Shown one piece after another: positions 33,667 to 42,973 of a DNA stretch of 64,000 nt; within the stretch, counting starts at the first letter, position 1, and every line of letters starts with the position of its first letter. The notes beneath the pieces were generated by a model that worked only from the letters and a program-made list of their open reading frames with translations, made no database searches and was not told where the DNA came from. The position numbers were made by a program, and so were the translations under genes. Source of the stretch: an uncultured Flavobacteriales bacterium (GTDB lineage Bacteria; Bacteroidota; Bacteroidia; Flavobacteriales; Crocinitomicaceae); NCBI GenBank assembly GCA_946480815.1, contig CAMLLB010000004.1:69908-133907 (forward strand), written 5' to 3'.

Positions 33667-33699
33667 CAAAAATACATTTTTCAGAGGGGGTATTCCAAA
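33667..33699 (-). promoter_or_regulatory. Predicted promoter of glutamine synthetase III
   Basis: Minus strand: TTTG (33699-33696), 21 bases, then TATTTTTG (33674-33667), a near-ideal Bacteroidota promoter about 19 bases before the chosen start codon. Confidence 0.6.
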
Positions 33700-33771
33700 A
33701 AAAAAGTAGAAAATTTTGCGAACACCCCCTGTTAATTTTAATGAATTAATAAAAAAATGATTATTTAATAA

Positions 33772-33803
33772 ATGTAGAGGTGGAAAATTTTCCACCCCTA
33801 CAT
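33772..33803. repeat. 32-base palindrome, ATGTAG...CTACAT family
   Basis: ATGTAGAGGTGGAAAA pairs with TTTTCCACCCCTACAT with one mismatch. It has the same length and the same ends as the palindrome at 61183-61214 but a different centre. Confidence 0.65.
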
Positions 33804-33911
33804 CAAAATCATCCAACAAATTGTTAGATTAACCGTTTGTTAAATAAAAAGTTCAGCATTGAGTTTTCATTTTTTTGTGGTAACTTACTTTATAATTGAA
33901 AGACACATAAA

Positions 33912-34307
33912 ATGAAGTTGTTTGGTTTTTTTCAACGGAAGAAAGGGAAAGCAATTAAAGAAAATATCACGCATATGGACGAAAATCATTTGGTTGTTAT
34001 TCAGTTCTTCTATGGAATTGAGGATTTGAACGAATTACACGAGCTGGAAAAGCAACTGGATTCAAACATCACAAGTCACGCTCTCGGAAAATACGAGGGA
34101 CACGACATTTCAATGGACTTCGGAGACGGTTATCTTTATTTCAACGGCAAAAATGCCGATCAGATCTTCCAATCAATCAAGCCAATACTGGAACAGCATT
34201 ACTTCATGGATAAATCGATTGCTACCCTTCGTTTCGGATCATTTGAAAATCCTGCCGCCGAAGAACGCGACTTTGTTGTTCGCTTTTCCAAATTAGCTGA
34301 GAACTAG
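33912..34307 (+). CDS. Hypothetical cytosolic protein
   Basis: 131 residues, family unknown. A basic N-terminus (KLFGFFQRKKGKAIKEN) precedes an alpha/beta body with three short strands (HLVVIQFFYG; ISMDFGDGYLYFNG; IATLRFGS) and acidic helices. No signal peptide or membrane span is seen. The pattern of strand-helix-strand with alternating acidic residues is like small ferredoxin-fold proteins. It is divergent from glutamine synthetase across 263 bases that hold the palindrome at 33772. Confidence 0.6.
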   Translation: MKLFGFFQRKKGKAIKENITHMDENHLVVIQFFYGIEDLNELHELEKQLDSNITSHALGKYEGHDISMDFGDGYLYFNGKNADQIFQSIKPILEQHYFMDKSIATLRFGSFENPAAEERDFVVRFSKLAEN

Positions 34308-34336
34308 TTCCGGTTTTTCCATCCCGACAAATTAAA

Positions 34337-34344
34337 TACCTTTG
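34337..34344 (+). promoter_or_regulatory. Predicted -7 element for the exported protein at 34362
   Basis: TACCTTTG matches TAnnTTTG exactly. The implied transcript start lies after the upstream in-frame ATG at 34344 and so supports translation from 34362. Confidence 0.5.
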
Positions 34345-34361
34345 TGTTCAAAATCCTGAAC

Positions 34362-35045
34362 ATGAAAAATACCGTATGCTTCATCATCCTGGCTCTATCG
34401 TTTACTTCTTTTTCTCAGCAAAAGCTGAATTTAAAGAACGTGGATCAAAACAAGCTTCTGAAAGACATTGTTTACACCAATTCATCGAATGAGGATGTCA
34501 CTATTCTTTATTGGTTCCCCGAAATCTATTGGGAAGTCCTTTCAGCGAAAGATCCAAAAGCATTTGGCCCGGAAGTAATCACCCAATTAAAACAAATGCT
34601 TGGGAACAAATCGATTTTCATTGCGATCTCCGGAAAAGTAAGCACTTCATCCCGAACATTCGAATCCAAAGAAGAATCGTATTTGCGCAACAATATATCT
34701 GTGGTATTGAACGGAAAAACCTATAAACCGATTGCCGAGTCCAAATTATCCGAGGAATTACTGATGCTAAACGGTTACTTAAAACCCATGTTTGCTCAAA
34801 TGCTGGGAGATATGGGAGCAGGAATGGTCGTTTTTTATTTTGAAATAACGGATAATGTGGGACAAAACTTACTGGACCCATACGGTAATTCGGATTTCAA
34901 CCTGAACATGGCTTCATCGAAGGCAACATTTCACCTACCTTTACCAAGCCTTTTCCAGGATTCCAGGTGTACCAATGATGGAGAATTGTTCCCTGCAAAT
35001 TACGAGTTTTGCCCCTTCCATGGTTCCAAACTGATTACGCAGTAA
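34362..35045 (+). CDS. Exported protein of unknown function
   Basis: 227 residues from the chosen start, with a signal peptide (KNTVCFIILALSFTSFSQQ). No recognised domain. The mature part is mixed alpha/beta (FIAISGKVSTSSRTFESKEE; VVLNGKTYKPIAESKL). The C-terminus has two cysteines in DSRCTNDGELF and FCPFHGSKL, spaced like a small metal-binding or disulfide knuckle. The start at 34362 leaves a proper signal sequence and agrees with the promoter at 34337. It is followed 65 bases later by gcvT, probably in an independent unit. Confidence 0.65.
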   Translation: MKNTVCFIILALSFTSFSQQKLNLKNVDQNKLLKDIVYTNSSNEDVTILYWFPEIYWEVLSAKDPKAFGPEVITQLKQMLGNKSIFIAISGKVSTSSRTFESKEESYLRNNISVVLNGKTYKPIAESKLSEELLMLNGYLKPMFAQMLGDMGAGMVVFYFEITDNVGQNLLDPYGNSDFNLNMASSKATFHLPLPSLFQDSRCTNDGELFPANYEFCPFHGSKLITQ

Positions 35046-35110
35046 TCTTCGGGCAGGTTCCCTTAAAATTGAACGAAATAATTACTTTTACAGTCTAAAA
35101 ACAGATATCA

Positions 35111-36193
35111 ATGAAAAACACAGCTCTTACCAAGGTTCATGAGGCTTCGGGTGCCAAAATGGTTCCATTTGCAGGATTCAATATGCCGGTACAATACGAA
35201 GGCGTAAATGCAGAACACGAAACGGTTCGCAATGCGGTTGGTGTATTTGACGTTTCTCACATGGGAGAGTTTTTGTTATCAGGTCCGGATGCTTTGGACC
35301 TGATCCAACGTGTCACTACAAATGACGCTTCTACTTTAACGATCGGTCGTGCACAATATTCTTGTCTTCCAAACGGAAAAGGCGGAATTGTAGATGATCT
35401 GATCATTTACCGCATCAAGGAAGAGGAATACTTATTAGTAGTCAATGCTTCCAATATTGAAAAAGACTGGAACTGGATCTCTTCTCACAACACGAAGAAC
35501 GTGAGTATGAGAAACCTTTCCGATGATTATTCCCTATTGGCAATCCAGGGACCGAAAGCCGTTGAAGCAATGCAGTCATTGACTTCTGTTGACCTTTCTG
35601 CGATCAAATACTACCATTTTGAAGTAGGTCCGTTCGCAGGAATTGATCACGTGATCATTTCAGCAACAGGTTATACCGGTTCGGGAGGTTTTGAGATTTA
35701 CTGCAAAAACTCGGAAGTAAAACAAGTTTGGGACAAAGTGTTTGAAGCAGGTGCTGCCTTCGGGATCAAACCGATTGGTTTGGCTGCGCGTGATACCTTG
35801 CGTTTGGAAATGGGATTCTGCCTATACGGAAACGATATCGACGATACGACTTCTCCATTGGAAGCAGGATTGGGATGGATCACAAAATTCACGAAGGACT
35901 TCGTAGATTCAGACAAGCTGAAAGCAGAAAAAGAAGCAGGAGTAAGCCGAAAATTAATCGGTTTCGAGATGATCGACCGTGGAATTCCACGTCACGATTA
36001 CCGCATTTTGGACGCAGACGGAAACGTGATCGGGAAAGTAACTTCCGGAACACAGGGACCAAGCGTGAAAAAAGCGATCGGAATGGGTTATGTGAAAACC
36101 GAATTTGCTGCTCCGGACAGCGAGATCTACATTGAGATCCGTGACAAAGGAGTGTTGGCGAAAGTGGTGAAGATGCCTTTTTATACGAAATAG
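35111..36193 (+). CDS. gcvT: Glycine cleavage system aminomethyltransferase (T protein)
   Basis: Folate-dependent T protein, 360 residues, normal length. It transfers the methylene group from the H-protein aminomethyl lipoyl arm to tetrahydrofolate, releasing ammonia. Signatures are [29 protein letters not shown], the folate-contacting [23 protein letters not shown] and [19 protein letters not shown]. The gcvH and gcvP genes are not in the window. No glycine riboswitch is evident in the 65-base upstream gap. Confidence 0.96.
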   Translation: MKNTALTKVHEASGAKMVPFAGFNMPVQYEGVNAEHETVRNAVGVFDVSHMGEFLLSGPDALDLIQRVTTNDASTLTIGRAQYSCLPNGKGGIVDDLIIYRIKEEEYLLVVNASNIEKDWNWISSHNTKNVSMRNLSDDYSLLAIQGPKAVEAMQSLTSVDLSAIKYYHFEVGPFAGIDHVIISATGYTGSGGFEIYCKNSEVKQVWDKVFEAGAAFGIKPIGLAARDTLRLEMGFCLYGNDIDDTTSPLEAGLGWITKFTKDFVDSDKLKAEKEAGVSRKLIGFEMIDRGIPRHDYRILDADGNVIGKVTSGTQGPSVKKAIGMGYVKTEFAAPDSEIYIEIRDKGVLAKVVKMPFYTK

Positions 36194-36249
36194 AGTCAAG
36201 ATTATCCCTTTCCCCCTTTGGAGGGGGATTAAGGGGGAGGATAATTGAA

Positions 36250-36279
36250 GTGGAATCGTGCAAGCGGTTCCATTTTTTT
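36250..36279 (+). terminator. Terminator hairpin, repeated type, copy 1
   Basis: TGGAATCG/CGGTTCCA stem (one G-U pair) with a TGCAAG loop and a T run, after gcvT. Nearly identical hairpins follow the next two genes. Confidence 0.85.
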
Positions 36280-36353
36280 ATTCTTCCCGTCATATTCAAT
36301 AAAAGATTTATATTTACTTACGCTTTAAAAGCAGTATTTCAACCACCATCAAA

Positions 36354-38081
36354 ATGAAAAAAGACATTATCTCCATTTTATTTATCATCGCTTTATTCGG
36401 AAACGGAGTTATCTACGCTCAAAATTTCGAATGGGTCAAATCATTCGGCAGTGCCAGCCCGGAGATGCAGCAGGTGAGCTGGGCTATTACTACCGATGCT
36501 TCCGGAAATGTTTACATAACAGGATCAGGAAGAGGCACTATTGACTTTGACCCGGGAACAGGTGTTGGCAACTTAAACCTGGATGCAGATGGTGATATTT
36601 TTGTGTTAAAACTGGATGCAAACGGCAGTTTTCTCTGGGCCAGAACTTTCGGATCTAACACTCCAGGCATAACTGAGATAGGTTATTCCATTGTAACTGA
36701 TCCTTCCGGAAACGTTTATACCATTGGGATTTTTGCAGGTACTGTGGATTTTAACCCGGGACCGGGCACCTATAATCTTACTTCAGTGGGCCTTGCTGAC
36801 ATATTCTTACAAAAATTGGATTCCAACGGAAATTTTTTGTGGGCAAAATCGTTTGGGGCAGACGATTACGAATATGGATATGATATCGTTTTAGACCTTG
36901 AAGGAAGTATTTATACCACCGGATATTTTTCAGGTACGGCAGATTTTGACCCGGATGTTTCGGCAACCTATTACCTGGAAGCCGAAGGACAAACTGATGC
37001 ATTTATTCAAAAACTGGACTCTAACGGTAATTTAGTTTGGGCCAGAAGTTTTGGAGGACAATCACAATTCGATACCAACCCAGCTTCTATCGCAGTTGAT
37101 GAACTGGGTAATAGTTATGCTGCAGGAACTTTTTCGGGCAACGTGGATTTTGACCCCGGAATCAATACAAACAATCAAACTTCCTCTGGAGGTGTCGATT
37201 CGTTTATAGAGAAACTAGATGCTTCCGGAAATTTCGTTTGGGCCAAAACCTTTGGCGGAGCCGGACAAGACTATATTACTTCGGTAGAACTTGATCATTT
37301 TGGGAATATATATACAACAGGTGCTTTTGAAGGAACTGTAGATTTGGATCCGGGTATTGGAATCGACAATCATAATGATTCAGGAAATTCCGATCCGTTT
37401 ATTCAAAAGTTAGATTCGAACGGTGACTTATTATGGGCAAAATCTTATGGAGGATACGTTGAATTTTTAATGAGCATTGCAGTGGATTCATCCGGAAATG
37501 TCTATTCGAGCGGTACTTTTAATGGTTCTGTAGATTTTGATCCAGGCAACGGCTCAACCATACTAACTTCTCATTTGGAAGATGATTTCTACATCCAAAA
37601 ATTAGATTCAGATGGAAATTTTTTATGGGCGGAAACATTCGGAGGAGATGATCAGGACTGGTGTAAAGCTATAGATATTGATCATTGGGGAAACATCTAT
37701 ACAACGGGATTCTTTGCAGGAACAATGGATTTTAACAATGGTCCGGGAGTCAGCAATCTCACTCCTTTAGGATACCATGATGCCTATATCCTGAAACTAA
37801 ACCAAAGTACTGCAAGTATCAATGACCAAAAGGAAGAAATCAAACTCATAGCCTTCCCAAATCCTTCCAATGGAATCATCCGGCTTTCAACAGAAGAAAC
37901 ATTAAGTAATGTGGAATTAAGTCTCACAGATATGCAGGGAAAAAACATCCTGGCTCAATCTTATGATCAGTTGAAAAACACTACTATCGAACTGCCCGAT
38001 GCGAAAGGAATCTACTTTCTGCATGTTCAGACTCTGGAAGGAAAACTGACACTAAAGCTGGTAAAAGAACAAGGACTTTAA
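36354..38081 (+). CDS. T9SS cargo protein with SBBP-type beta-propeller repeats
   Basis: 575 residues. A signal peptide (KKDIISILFIIALFGNGVIYAQ) is followed by about eight repeats of roughly 60 residues, each with a form like 'D.SGNVY.TG.F.GTVDFDPG... L.KLDSNGNFLWAKSFGG'. This is the SBBP/WD-like bacterial propeller pattern; together they should form one beta-propeller. The chain ends in a type A T9SS sorting domain (about 500-575, AFPNPSNGIIRLS ... GIYFLHVQT). DxDxG-like acidic loops in the repeats may bind calcium. A surface or secreted protein; ligand unknown. Confidence 0.9.
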   Translation: MKKDIISILFIIALFGNGVIYAQNFEWVKSFGSASPEMQQVSWAITTDASGNVYITGSGRGTIDFDPGTGVGNLNLDADGDIFVLKLDANGSFLWARTFGSNTPGITEIGYSIVTDPSGNVYTIGIFAGTVDFNPGPGTYNLTSVGLADIFLQKLDSNGNFLWAKSFGADDYEYGYDIVLDLEGSIYTTGYFSGTADFDPDVSATYYLEAEGQTDAFIQKLDSNGNLVWARSFGGQSQFDTNPASIAVDELGNSYAAGTFSGNVDFDPGINTNNQTSSGGVDSFIEKLDASGNFVWAKTFGGAGQDYITSVELDHFGNIYTTGAFEGTVDLDPGIGIDNHNDSGNSDPFIQKLDSNGDLLWAKSYGGYVEFLMSIAVDSSGNVYSSGTFNGSVDFDPGNGSTILTSHLEDDFYIQKLDSDGNFLWAETFGGDDQDWCKAIDIDHWGNIYTTGFFAGTMDFNNGPGVSNLTPLGYHDAYILKLNQSTASINDQKEEIKLIAFPNPSNGIIRLSTEETLSNVELSLTDMQGKNILAQSYDQLKNTTIELPDAKGIYFLHVQTLEGKLTLKLVKEQGL

Positions 38082-38109
38082 GGATCAAGACTAGTGAAAT
38101 AAGACTTAA

Positions 38110-38140
38110 GTGGAATCGTGCAAGCGGTTCCATTTTTTTT
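38110..38140 (+). terminator. Terminator hairpin, repeated type, copy 2
   Basis: Same stem, loop and T run as at 36250-36279; 20 bases of identity plus a longer T run. Confidence 0.85.
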
Positions 38141-38196
38141 TGGCCGAATTTTTGTTAATGAGGCAGCATTACTTCATTACTTAACATCTAAAGCAT

Positions 38197-39204
38197 ATGA
38201 TACAAAAACTATCTAAATTATTTTCATTGGGCACTGCCCTATTTTTAACTATCGGCATTGGTTTTTCCCAGACAAATTCAGATGTATATTCTCCGAAATT
38301 CTCTCATTTATCGGGAAGATACAACAGTAATATCCAGGTAACTCTTACGGCTCCAACTGCTAATTCTATTATCTATTACACGTTGGATGGCACAACTCCC
38401 AATAGTTCATCAACACTTTATACCGGAGCAATTCCGATTGGCGGAAACGGAAACCAAATCAAATTGAAAGCAATTGCCATTAAAGGAGGCTTACAAAGTT
38501 TTATCAGCTCCTCCATTTATGCATTCGATTACAGCTACAATCCAAACGCGAGTTATCTTACAAACCTTTCTATGAATCAATACAACACCTTCCTTCCGGG
38601 TGATTGGTTCGGTTATACTTCTACTCCGTGGACTTGCGATTATTCAATCAAAGTAAAGATTCTTGCGAACGGAAATTACATCGATACCACGACATCTACG
38701 AGTTGTCTCCATCAAACAGAAGATGTATTTCTCCCGGCTTTTTATTACGGAATTACGGATACTTCCAGTTTGAAGAACATCAGCCTATCTAACATTTCGA
38801 GCTCGGGATATGCAAACGGACAGATTACCATCGATTTCGGTCCGAGTGGCACAAATCAGTATGAATTGCGCTACATCAAGTTCATGGATGAGGAGAATCT
38901 CTTCATTGAATTCTGGCACAATACAAACGGACCGTTGAGATATTACCTGACCAAACACAGACCAGTTTTAGGTATGGATGAACAAACTCCCGAACAAGTG
39001 CTTATCTATCCGAATCCGGCTTCAGAGTATCTGTTCATCACAGATCTAAACAGCGATGTGCTGTTCACGAACCAACTCGGGCAAACAGTTACACTTGAGA
39101 AAAGTAATAAAATACCGGTGTCTCATTTATCGAAAGGAATGTATTTTATTCAGTTCAGTAACCAGAAAGGTGAAAGGGTTATCCAAAAATTACTGATCGA
39201 ATGA
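38197..39204 (+). CDS. T9SS cargo protein with chitobiase C-terminal-type domain
   Basis: 335 residues. A signal peptide (about 1-25) is followed by a domain of the chitobiase/beta-hexosaminidase C-terminal type (about 32-105: FSHLSGRYNSNIQVTLTAP... IIYYTLDGTTPNSSSTLYTG), an immunoglobulin-like module common in secreted Bacteroidota proteins. A middle beta region (110-255) is unassigned; a T9SS sorting domain follows (about 265-335, IYPNPASEYLFIT ... GMYFIQF). I see no catalytic domain. It is likely a surface or adhesive protein. Confidence 0.85.
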   Translation: MIQKLSKLFSLGTALFLTIGIGFSQTNSDVYSPKFSHLSGRYNSNIQVTLTAPTANSIIYYTLDGTTPNSSSTLYTGAIPIGGNGNQIKLKAIAIKGGLQSFISSSIYAFDYSYNPNASYLTNLSMNQYNTFLPGDWFGYTSTPWTCDYSIKVKILANGNYIDTTTSTSCLHQTEDVFLPAFYYGITDTSSLKNISLSNISSSGYANGQITIDFGPSGTNQYELRYIKFMDEENLFIEFWHNTNGPLRYYLTKHRPVLGMDEQTPEQVLIYPNPASEYLFITDLNSDVLFTNQLGQTVTLEKSNKIPVSHLSKGMYFIQFSNQKGERVIQKLLIE

Positions 39205-39585
39205 ACCTGAAATCATTGTGAAAACGGCAGAAATCTTGATTCATTGTCGTTCTCGATACTTCCGCCTTGTCAGTTCGAGTGGCCCTGACAGAAGCCCTGC
39301 GGATCGTCAGGGATGTATCGAGAACACATGGCGGAATCCCGATAGCTATCGGGACGAACTGACAGAAGAACAAACAATATTGAAGTGGAATCCTGAAAGC
39401 GGTTCCACTTTTTTTTGTGCGCAAAAATGAGTAGAGTGTTTTTCATTTCGGTTTTTTGTGTAGTATTGGAGGAGCGAAATGAGCAGACTACTATTTTACT
39501 AAATTCTCTAGAATTTATCCGGTTGATTTAATAGTTTTTGTATTTCGTAAATGAACAAAATTGGAACCTATTTTCAAATTAAAAC
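39205..39585. repeat. Gene-free interval with interleaved inverted repeats (39249-39364)
   Basis: Arms in order: GTTCTCGATAC (39249), TTCCGCC (39260), TGTCAGTTCG (39268), CCCTGAC (39283), then GTCAGGG (39306), GTATCGAGAAC (39315), GGCGGAA (39330), the palindrome TCCCGATAGCTATCGGGA (39337-39354) and CGAACTGACA (39355). Three pairs cross one another instead of nesting. The remainder holds the terminator at 39383 and AT-rich DNA before the next gene; no coding region is seen. Confidence 0.75.
39383..39416 (+). terminator. Terminator hairpin, repeated type, copy 3
   Basis: AGTGGAATC pairs with GGTTCCACT around CTGAAAGC and is followed by eight T. Stem close to the copies at 36250 and 38110, with compensating changes extending it. 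Confidence 0.85.
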
Positions 39586-40701
39586 ATGGAATCATTAACC
39601 ACAGAAGACCTTATTCTAATTAACAATTTAAGCGCCAGAAGATACACAGATTATACTCATTCTTCAAACACTACACAAATTGAGCGTGACAGATTCAATC
39701 TAGTTAAGAAAAAGTTACTGAAAATTTCAGAACATTTTGCAAGAAAATACAATGCTTTATATGGTCCTTTCACTACGAGTGTTTCTCCTGAGGGAAATCC
39801 ATTGAATAGACAAAACAACTTTCATAATGTATGGTCAACGTTTTTTAAAGGGGCTACTAATAAACAATACGCAGCTCAGATAAGTTTTGTAATAGATCGA
39901 GAAAAGCCTTGTTTAAATGTAGGATTCTATTTTGGAAGAGCTTCTGCAATTTCTTTAAGTGCTGATCAAAGAATCGTTTTAGAGACGAATTTAGAGCACT
40001 TAGGAATTACCTTGTCGGAAATCATTTCTAATAATACCGAATTTCAGATAAATTATAATTCTTTATTTGATTTTGGGTTTATAGCTTATTCTAATGGAGA
40101 GGATAAACTGCCAAATGAATGGCAAAATGAAATAAAAACTAACGCAAGAAATTCGCAGATAACTGCTAAAATCTATCCTAATGATTTTGGAGTTATTGAA
40201 AATTCAACAATTGATTTATTCGTCTCTCAAATTATTTTCATGATGGGAGCAATTAGAGATTTAAATCAACAAGAAATTCCTATAAATATTGCACCATTAA
40301 CTCCAGAACAAAGAGCCAAAGAAGCTGAAAGATTGGCTCAAATTGGCCTCAATGGTGAATTATTTGTTTTAAAAATGGAGGCTGAAAAACTAGAAAAAAG
40401 AAATATAATTGGTTATCCCGATCATGTAGCATTAAAGTCAAATAATTATGGATATGATATTTTGTCACTTGACGAAAATGGAGAAGAAATTTTCATTGAA
40501 GTGAAAACAACGACAAGAAAAAAAGATGACCCCTATTCAAAAAAGTTTTTCGTATCAAATCATGAAATAAAAACTTTTGAGGCGAATAAATCAAGGTATA
40601 AAATATATAGAGTTTATGATATTGAAAATAATCCTATTATTAAGGAACTAAATCTAGACAGTTTAAAAAAACACCCTGATGGTTATATTGTCACATATTA
40701 A
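39586..40701 (+). CDS. MrcB-N-like / DUF3883 protein, possible restriction-type gene
   Basis: 371 residues. The first half resembles the MrcB-like N-terminal domain (FHNVWSTFFKGATNKQYAAQISF; PCLNVGFYFGRASA), a module of modification-dependent restriction systems. The C-terminal part (about 285-365) fits DUF3883, a PD-(D/E)XK-like fold: YGYDILSLDENGEEIFIEVKTT, KKFFVSNHEIKTFEANKSRYKIYRVYDI. The D and the E-x-K pair expected of such nucleases are present. The gene is visibly more AT-rich than its neighbours, isolated, and next to repeat DNA, which suggests acquisition by transfer. No methylase or ATPase partner is adjacent. Defence function is inference; DUF3883 is also found in other contexts. 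Confidence 0.7.
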   Translation: MESLTTEDLILINNLSARRYTDYTHSSNTTQIERDRFNLVKKKLLKISEHFARKYNALYGPFTTSVSPEGNPLNRQNNFHNVWSTFFKGATNKQYAAQISFVIDREKPCLNVGFYFGRASAISLSADQRIVLETNLEHLGITLSEIISNNTEFQINYNSLFDFGFIAYSNGEDKLPNEWQNEIKTNARNSQITAKIYPNDFGVIENSTIDLFVSQIIFMMGAIRDLNQQEIPINIAPLTPEQRAKEAERLAQIGLNGELFVLKMEAEKLEKRNIIGYPDHVALKSNNYGYDILSLDENGEEIFIEVKTTTRKKDDPYSKKFFVSNHEIKTFEANKSRYKIYRVYDIENNPIIKELNLDSLKKHPDGYIVTY

Positions 40702-40797
40702 AAACGATTTATACGAGACTAATATTTACCTCTCAGCCTAGAGCAAATAGCAATATTTAAAGTATGGAATTTGGCCACTCTAAATCAGAGAGACAAA

Positions 40798-40826
40798 AAA
40801 AGCCCCGACATATGTCAGGGCTTTTC
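40798..40826. terminator. Terminator between DUF3883 gene and S46 peptidase
   Basis: AAAGCCC pairs with GGGCTTT across an inner GACATATGTC palindrome (one C-A mismatch). A run of A on one side and T on the other suits both convergent genes. Confidence 0.75.
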
Positions 40827-40846
40827 TATTTCTTATTAGTTAAAGT

Positions 40847-42973
40847 TTATTTCACCAACTTCATCTCATTAATCAAATTCGTAGCTCCGTAGCACTTGTC
40901 GATCAACCAAAGCGTGTAACGAACGTCCAAAGAGATTGTACGCTGGATGTTCGGCTCGAAGTAGATGTCACCGGACATTGCTTCCCAGTTTCCGTCGAAT
41001 GCCGTCCCGATCAATTCTCCGTTTGCGTTGATTACCGGTGAACCTGAGTTACCTCCCGTGATATCGTTGTTGGAAAGGAAGTTTACAGGCAGTTTCCCGT
41101 TCACTCCGTATTGACCGTAATCTTTTTTCATCCACAATTCCTTGATGCGCGGATCAACCACGAATTCCGGGTTTGTAGGATCTTCTTTCTGCATTACTCC
41201 GTCCAATGTTGTGAAGTAGTCGTAATGAGCTCCGTCACGCGGATCGTAAGCCAATACATTTCCGTAAGTCAAACGCATCGTTGAGTTTGCATTCGGGTAG
41301 AATTTCTTGTTCGGTTGCATTTCACGAACTCCTTTTACGAATGCACGGTTTGCAACAGTCAATTTTGCATTTGCAGATTTGATCTCATCCTTAGCCATTG
41401 CAGCCTGGTATGCGTTATCCAAATCTTTGATCAAAATGAACAACGGATCCTGGCTCAGTTTATCCATGTCGAAGTTCTTCATAAACTCTTCGTAACGCTC
41501 TTTGGAAGCGAAAATTGAATTCGTTTTCACACGGCTCATGAAAGCTGCGATTCCGTCAACACCGATTGAACGTGTAATTCCAAGCTGCTGTTCCATTGGT
41601 ACGTCGCGGATGTACATTTTCAATACTTCTTCCAACGTCTCCAATTCGATATCCATTGAGCGCTCAGCATAGATTTCCTCTGCTGTTCCTTTTGCAGCGT
41701 CCAAAACCATGTTGTAACGCTCCATATTTCCTGCATTTTTAGCGTCCCAAGCCATTTTGTAGTAAGCAACCACCGAATTGATGTCTACCTGGCGAACGAA
41801 TTCACTTTGGTACACTTTGATGTAAATGATATCATTCGTTGCTTTAAACGCAGATTCGATATCGGAAAGCACATTGTTGTATTCTGCTTTACCAGCCGAG
41901 TACTTTGTGAACTCCTCTTCTACTTTTCTTTTCTTGTCAGCAACGTGATTTCCTTTCAACTGTTTTGTCTGACCGATAAAATACTTCCAGTAATTTGCTA
42001 CCTGCGCATACTTGGATGAATAATTCAAACGCACTGTTACGTCCTTATCCATGTATTTTTTCATGATCTCCAATTTCTTCGCACGGATGTCTACAATTTT
42101 AGGCTGCTCCAAAGAGATTGCCTGTTCCACACCGTAAGAAGTCAAATAACGGTTTGTTCTTCCGGGGAATCCCATAATCATTGCGTAATCCCCTTGCTTC
42201 ACTCCTTTCAATGAGATCGGCAACGAATGTTTTGGTTTCAACGGAACGTTTGCATCGCTGAAATCAGCAGGCTTGTTGTCTGCTCCTGCATATACGCGGA
42301 ACATTGAAAAATCTGCAGTATGACGCGGCCATTCCCAGTTATCCGTATCACCACCGAATTTTCCGGCAGATTGAGGAGGAGTTCCTACCAAACGAACATC
42401 TTTGAATGTTTCTTTCACGAATAAATAGAATTCGTTTCCATCGTAAAAATCACGAACAAACGCTTCGTAATGAGTTCCTGCCGTTGCATCTTTCACCAAA
42501 ATATCTGTTACTTCCTTGATCTTTTTAGCGCGCTCTTCAGCAGTCATTTTTGAATTCAACTCTTTTGCAACTTCAGCAGTTACATCTTTCATGCTGATCA
42601 TGAATGTAGCTGTCAATCCTTTCACTGCGATCTCTTCTTTCAGGTTCTTAGCCCAAAAACCGTTATCCAGGTAGTTGTGATCTTTCGTTGAAGCTCCTGC
42701 GATTGCATCATAACCACAGTGGTGGTTTGTTAAAATCAATCCCTGATTGGAGATGATTTCACCGGTACAAAAACCTCCGAAAGAGATGACTGCATCTTTC
42801 AAAGATGATTTGTTGATGGAATAAATCTGCTCCTGAGTCAATTTTAACCCGTGTTTTTTCATGTCCTCATAGTTTCTTCCAATCAAAAACGGAAGCCACA
42901 TTCCTTCGTCTGCACGAGCAATGTTACCCAATGAGTAGGTCAATAAGACCAAAGCGAATACTATTTTTTTCAT
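40847..42973 (-). CDS. S46-family dipeptidyl-peptidase (DPP7-like)
   Basis: Serine exopeptidase of the periplasm, 708 residues with a signal peptide (KKIVFALVLLTYSLGNIARA). The chymotrypsin-like triad is visible: His85 in LTNHHCGYDAI, Asp in TDNWEWPRHTADF and Ser in TGGNSGSPVINANGELIG. The residue that separates DPP7 from DPP11 lies in FDGNWEAMSGD. Gly here points to the DPP7 type, which prefers hydrophobic P1 residues, whereas DPP11 has Arg. The helical lid domain (about 270-570) is present. The enzyme supplies dipeptides from oligopeptides. It is monocistronic. Confidence 0.93.
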   Translation of the reverse strand: MKKIVFALVLLTYSLGNIARADEGMWLPFLIGRNYEDMKKHGLKLTQEQIYSINKSSLKDAVISFGGFCTGEIISNQGLILTNHHCGYDAIAGASTKDHNYLDNGFWAKNLKEEIAVKGLTATFMISMKDVTAEVAKELNSKMTAEERAKKIKEVTDILVKDATAGTHYEAFVRDFYDGNEFYLFVKETFKDVRLVGTPPQSAGKFGGDTDNWEWPRHTADFSMFRVYAGADNKPADFSDANVPLKPKHSLPISLKGVKQGDYAMIMGFPGRTNRYLTSYGVEQAISLEQPKIVDIRAKKLEIMKKYMDKDVTVRLNYSSKYAQVANYWKYFIGQTKQLKGNHVADKKRKVEEEFTKYSAGKAEYNNVLSDIESAFKATNDIIYIKVYQSEFVRQVDINSVVAYYKMAWDAKNAGNMERYNMVLDAAKGTAEEIYAERSMDIELETLEEVLKMYIRDVPMEQQLGITRSIGVDGIAAFMSRVKTNSIFASKERYEEFMKNFDMDKLSQDPLFILIKDLDNAYQAAMAKDEIKSANAKLTVANRAFVKGVREMQPNKKFYPNANSTMRLTYGNVLAYDPRDGAHYDYFTTLDGVMQKEDPTNPEFVVDPRIKELWMKKDYGQYGVNGKLPVNFLSNNDITGGNSGSPVINANGELIGTAFDGNWEAMSGDIYFEPNIQRTISLDVRYTLWLIDKCYGATNLINEMKLVK

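Noticed and set aside
33649..33819. N-terminal extension of glutamine synthetase to an upstream ATG
   Set aside because: A near-consensus promoter lies inside the extension, and the added residues do not fit the family.
35046..35110. Possible glycine riboswitch before gcvT
   Set aside because: The gap is only 65 bases, too short, and lacks the conserved glycine-aptamer core.
36354..38081. Regular DNA periodicity in this gene as a possible repeat array or CRISPR
   Set aside because: The periodicity is at protein level (SBBP repeats of about 60 residues), and units diverge at DNA level.
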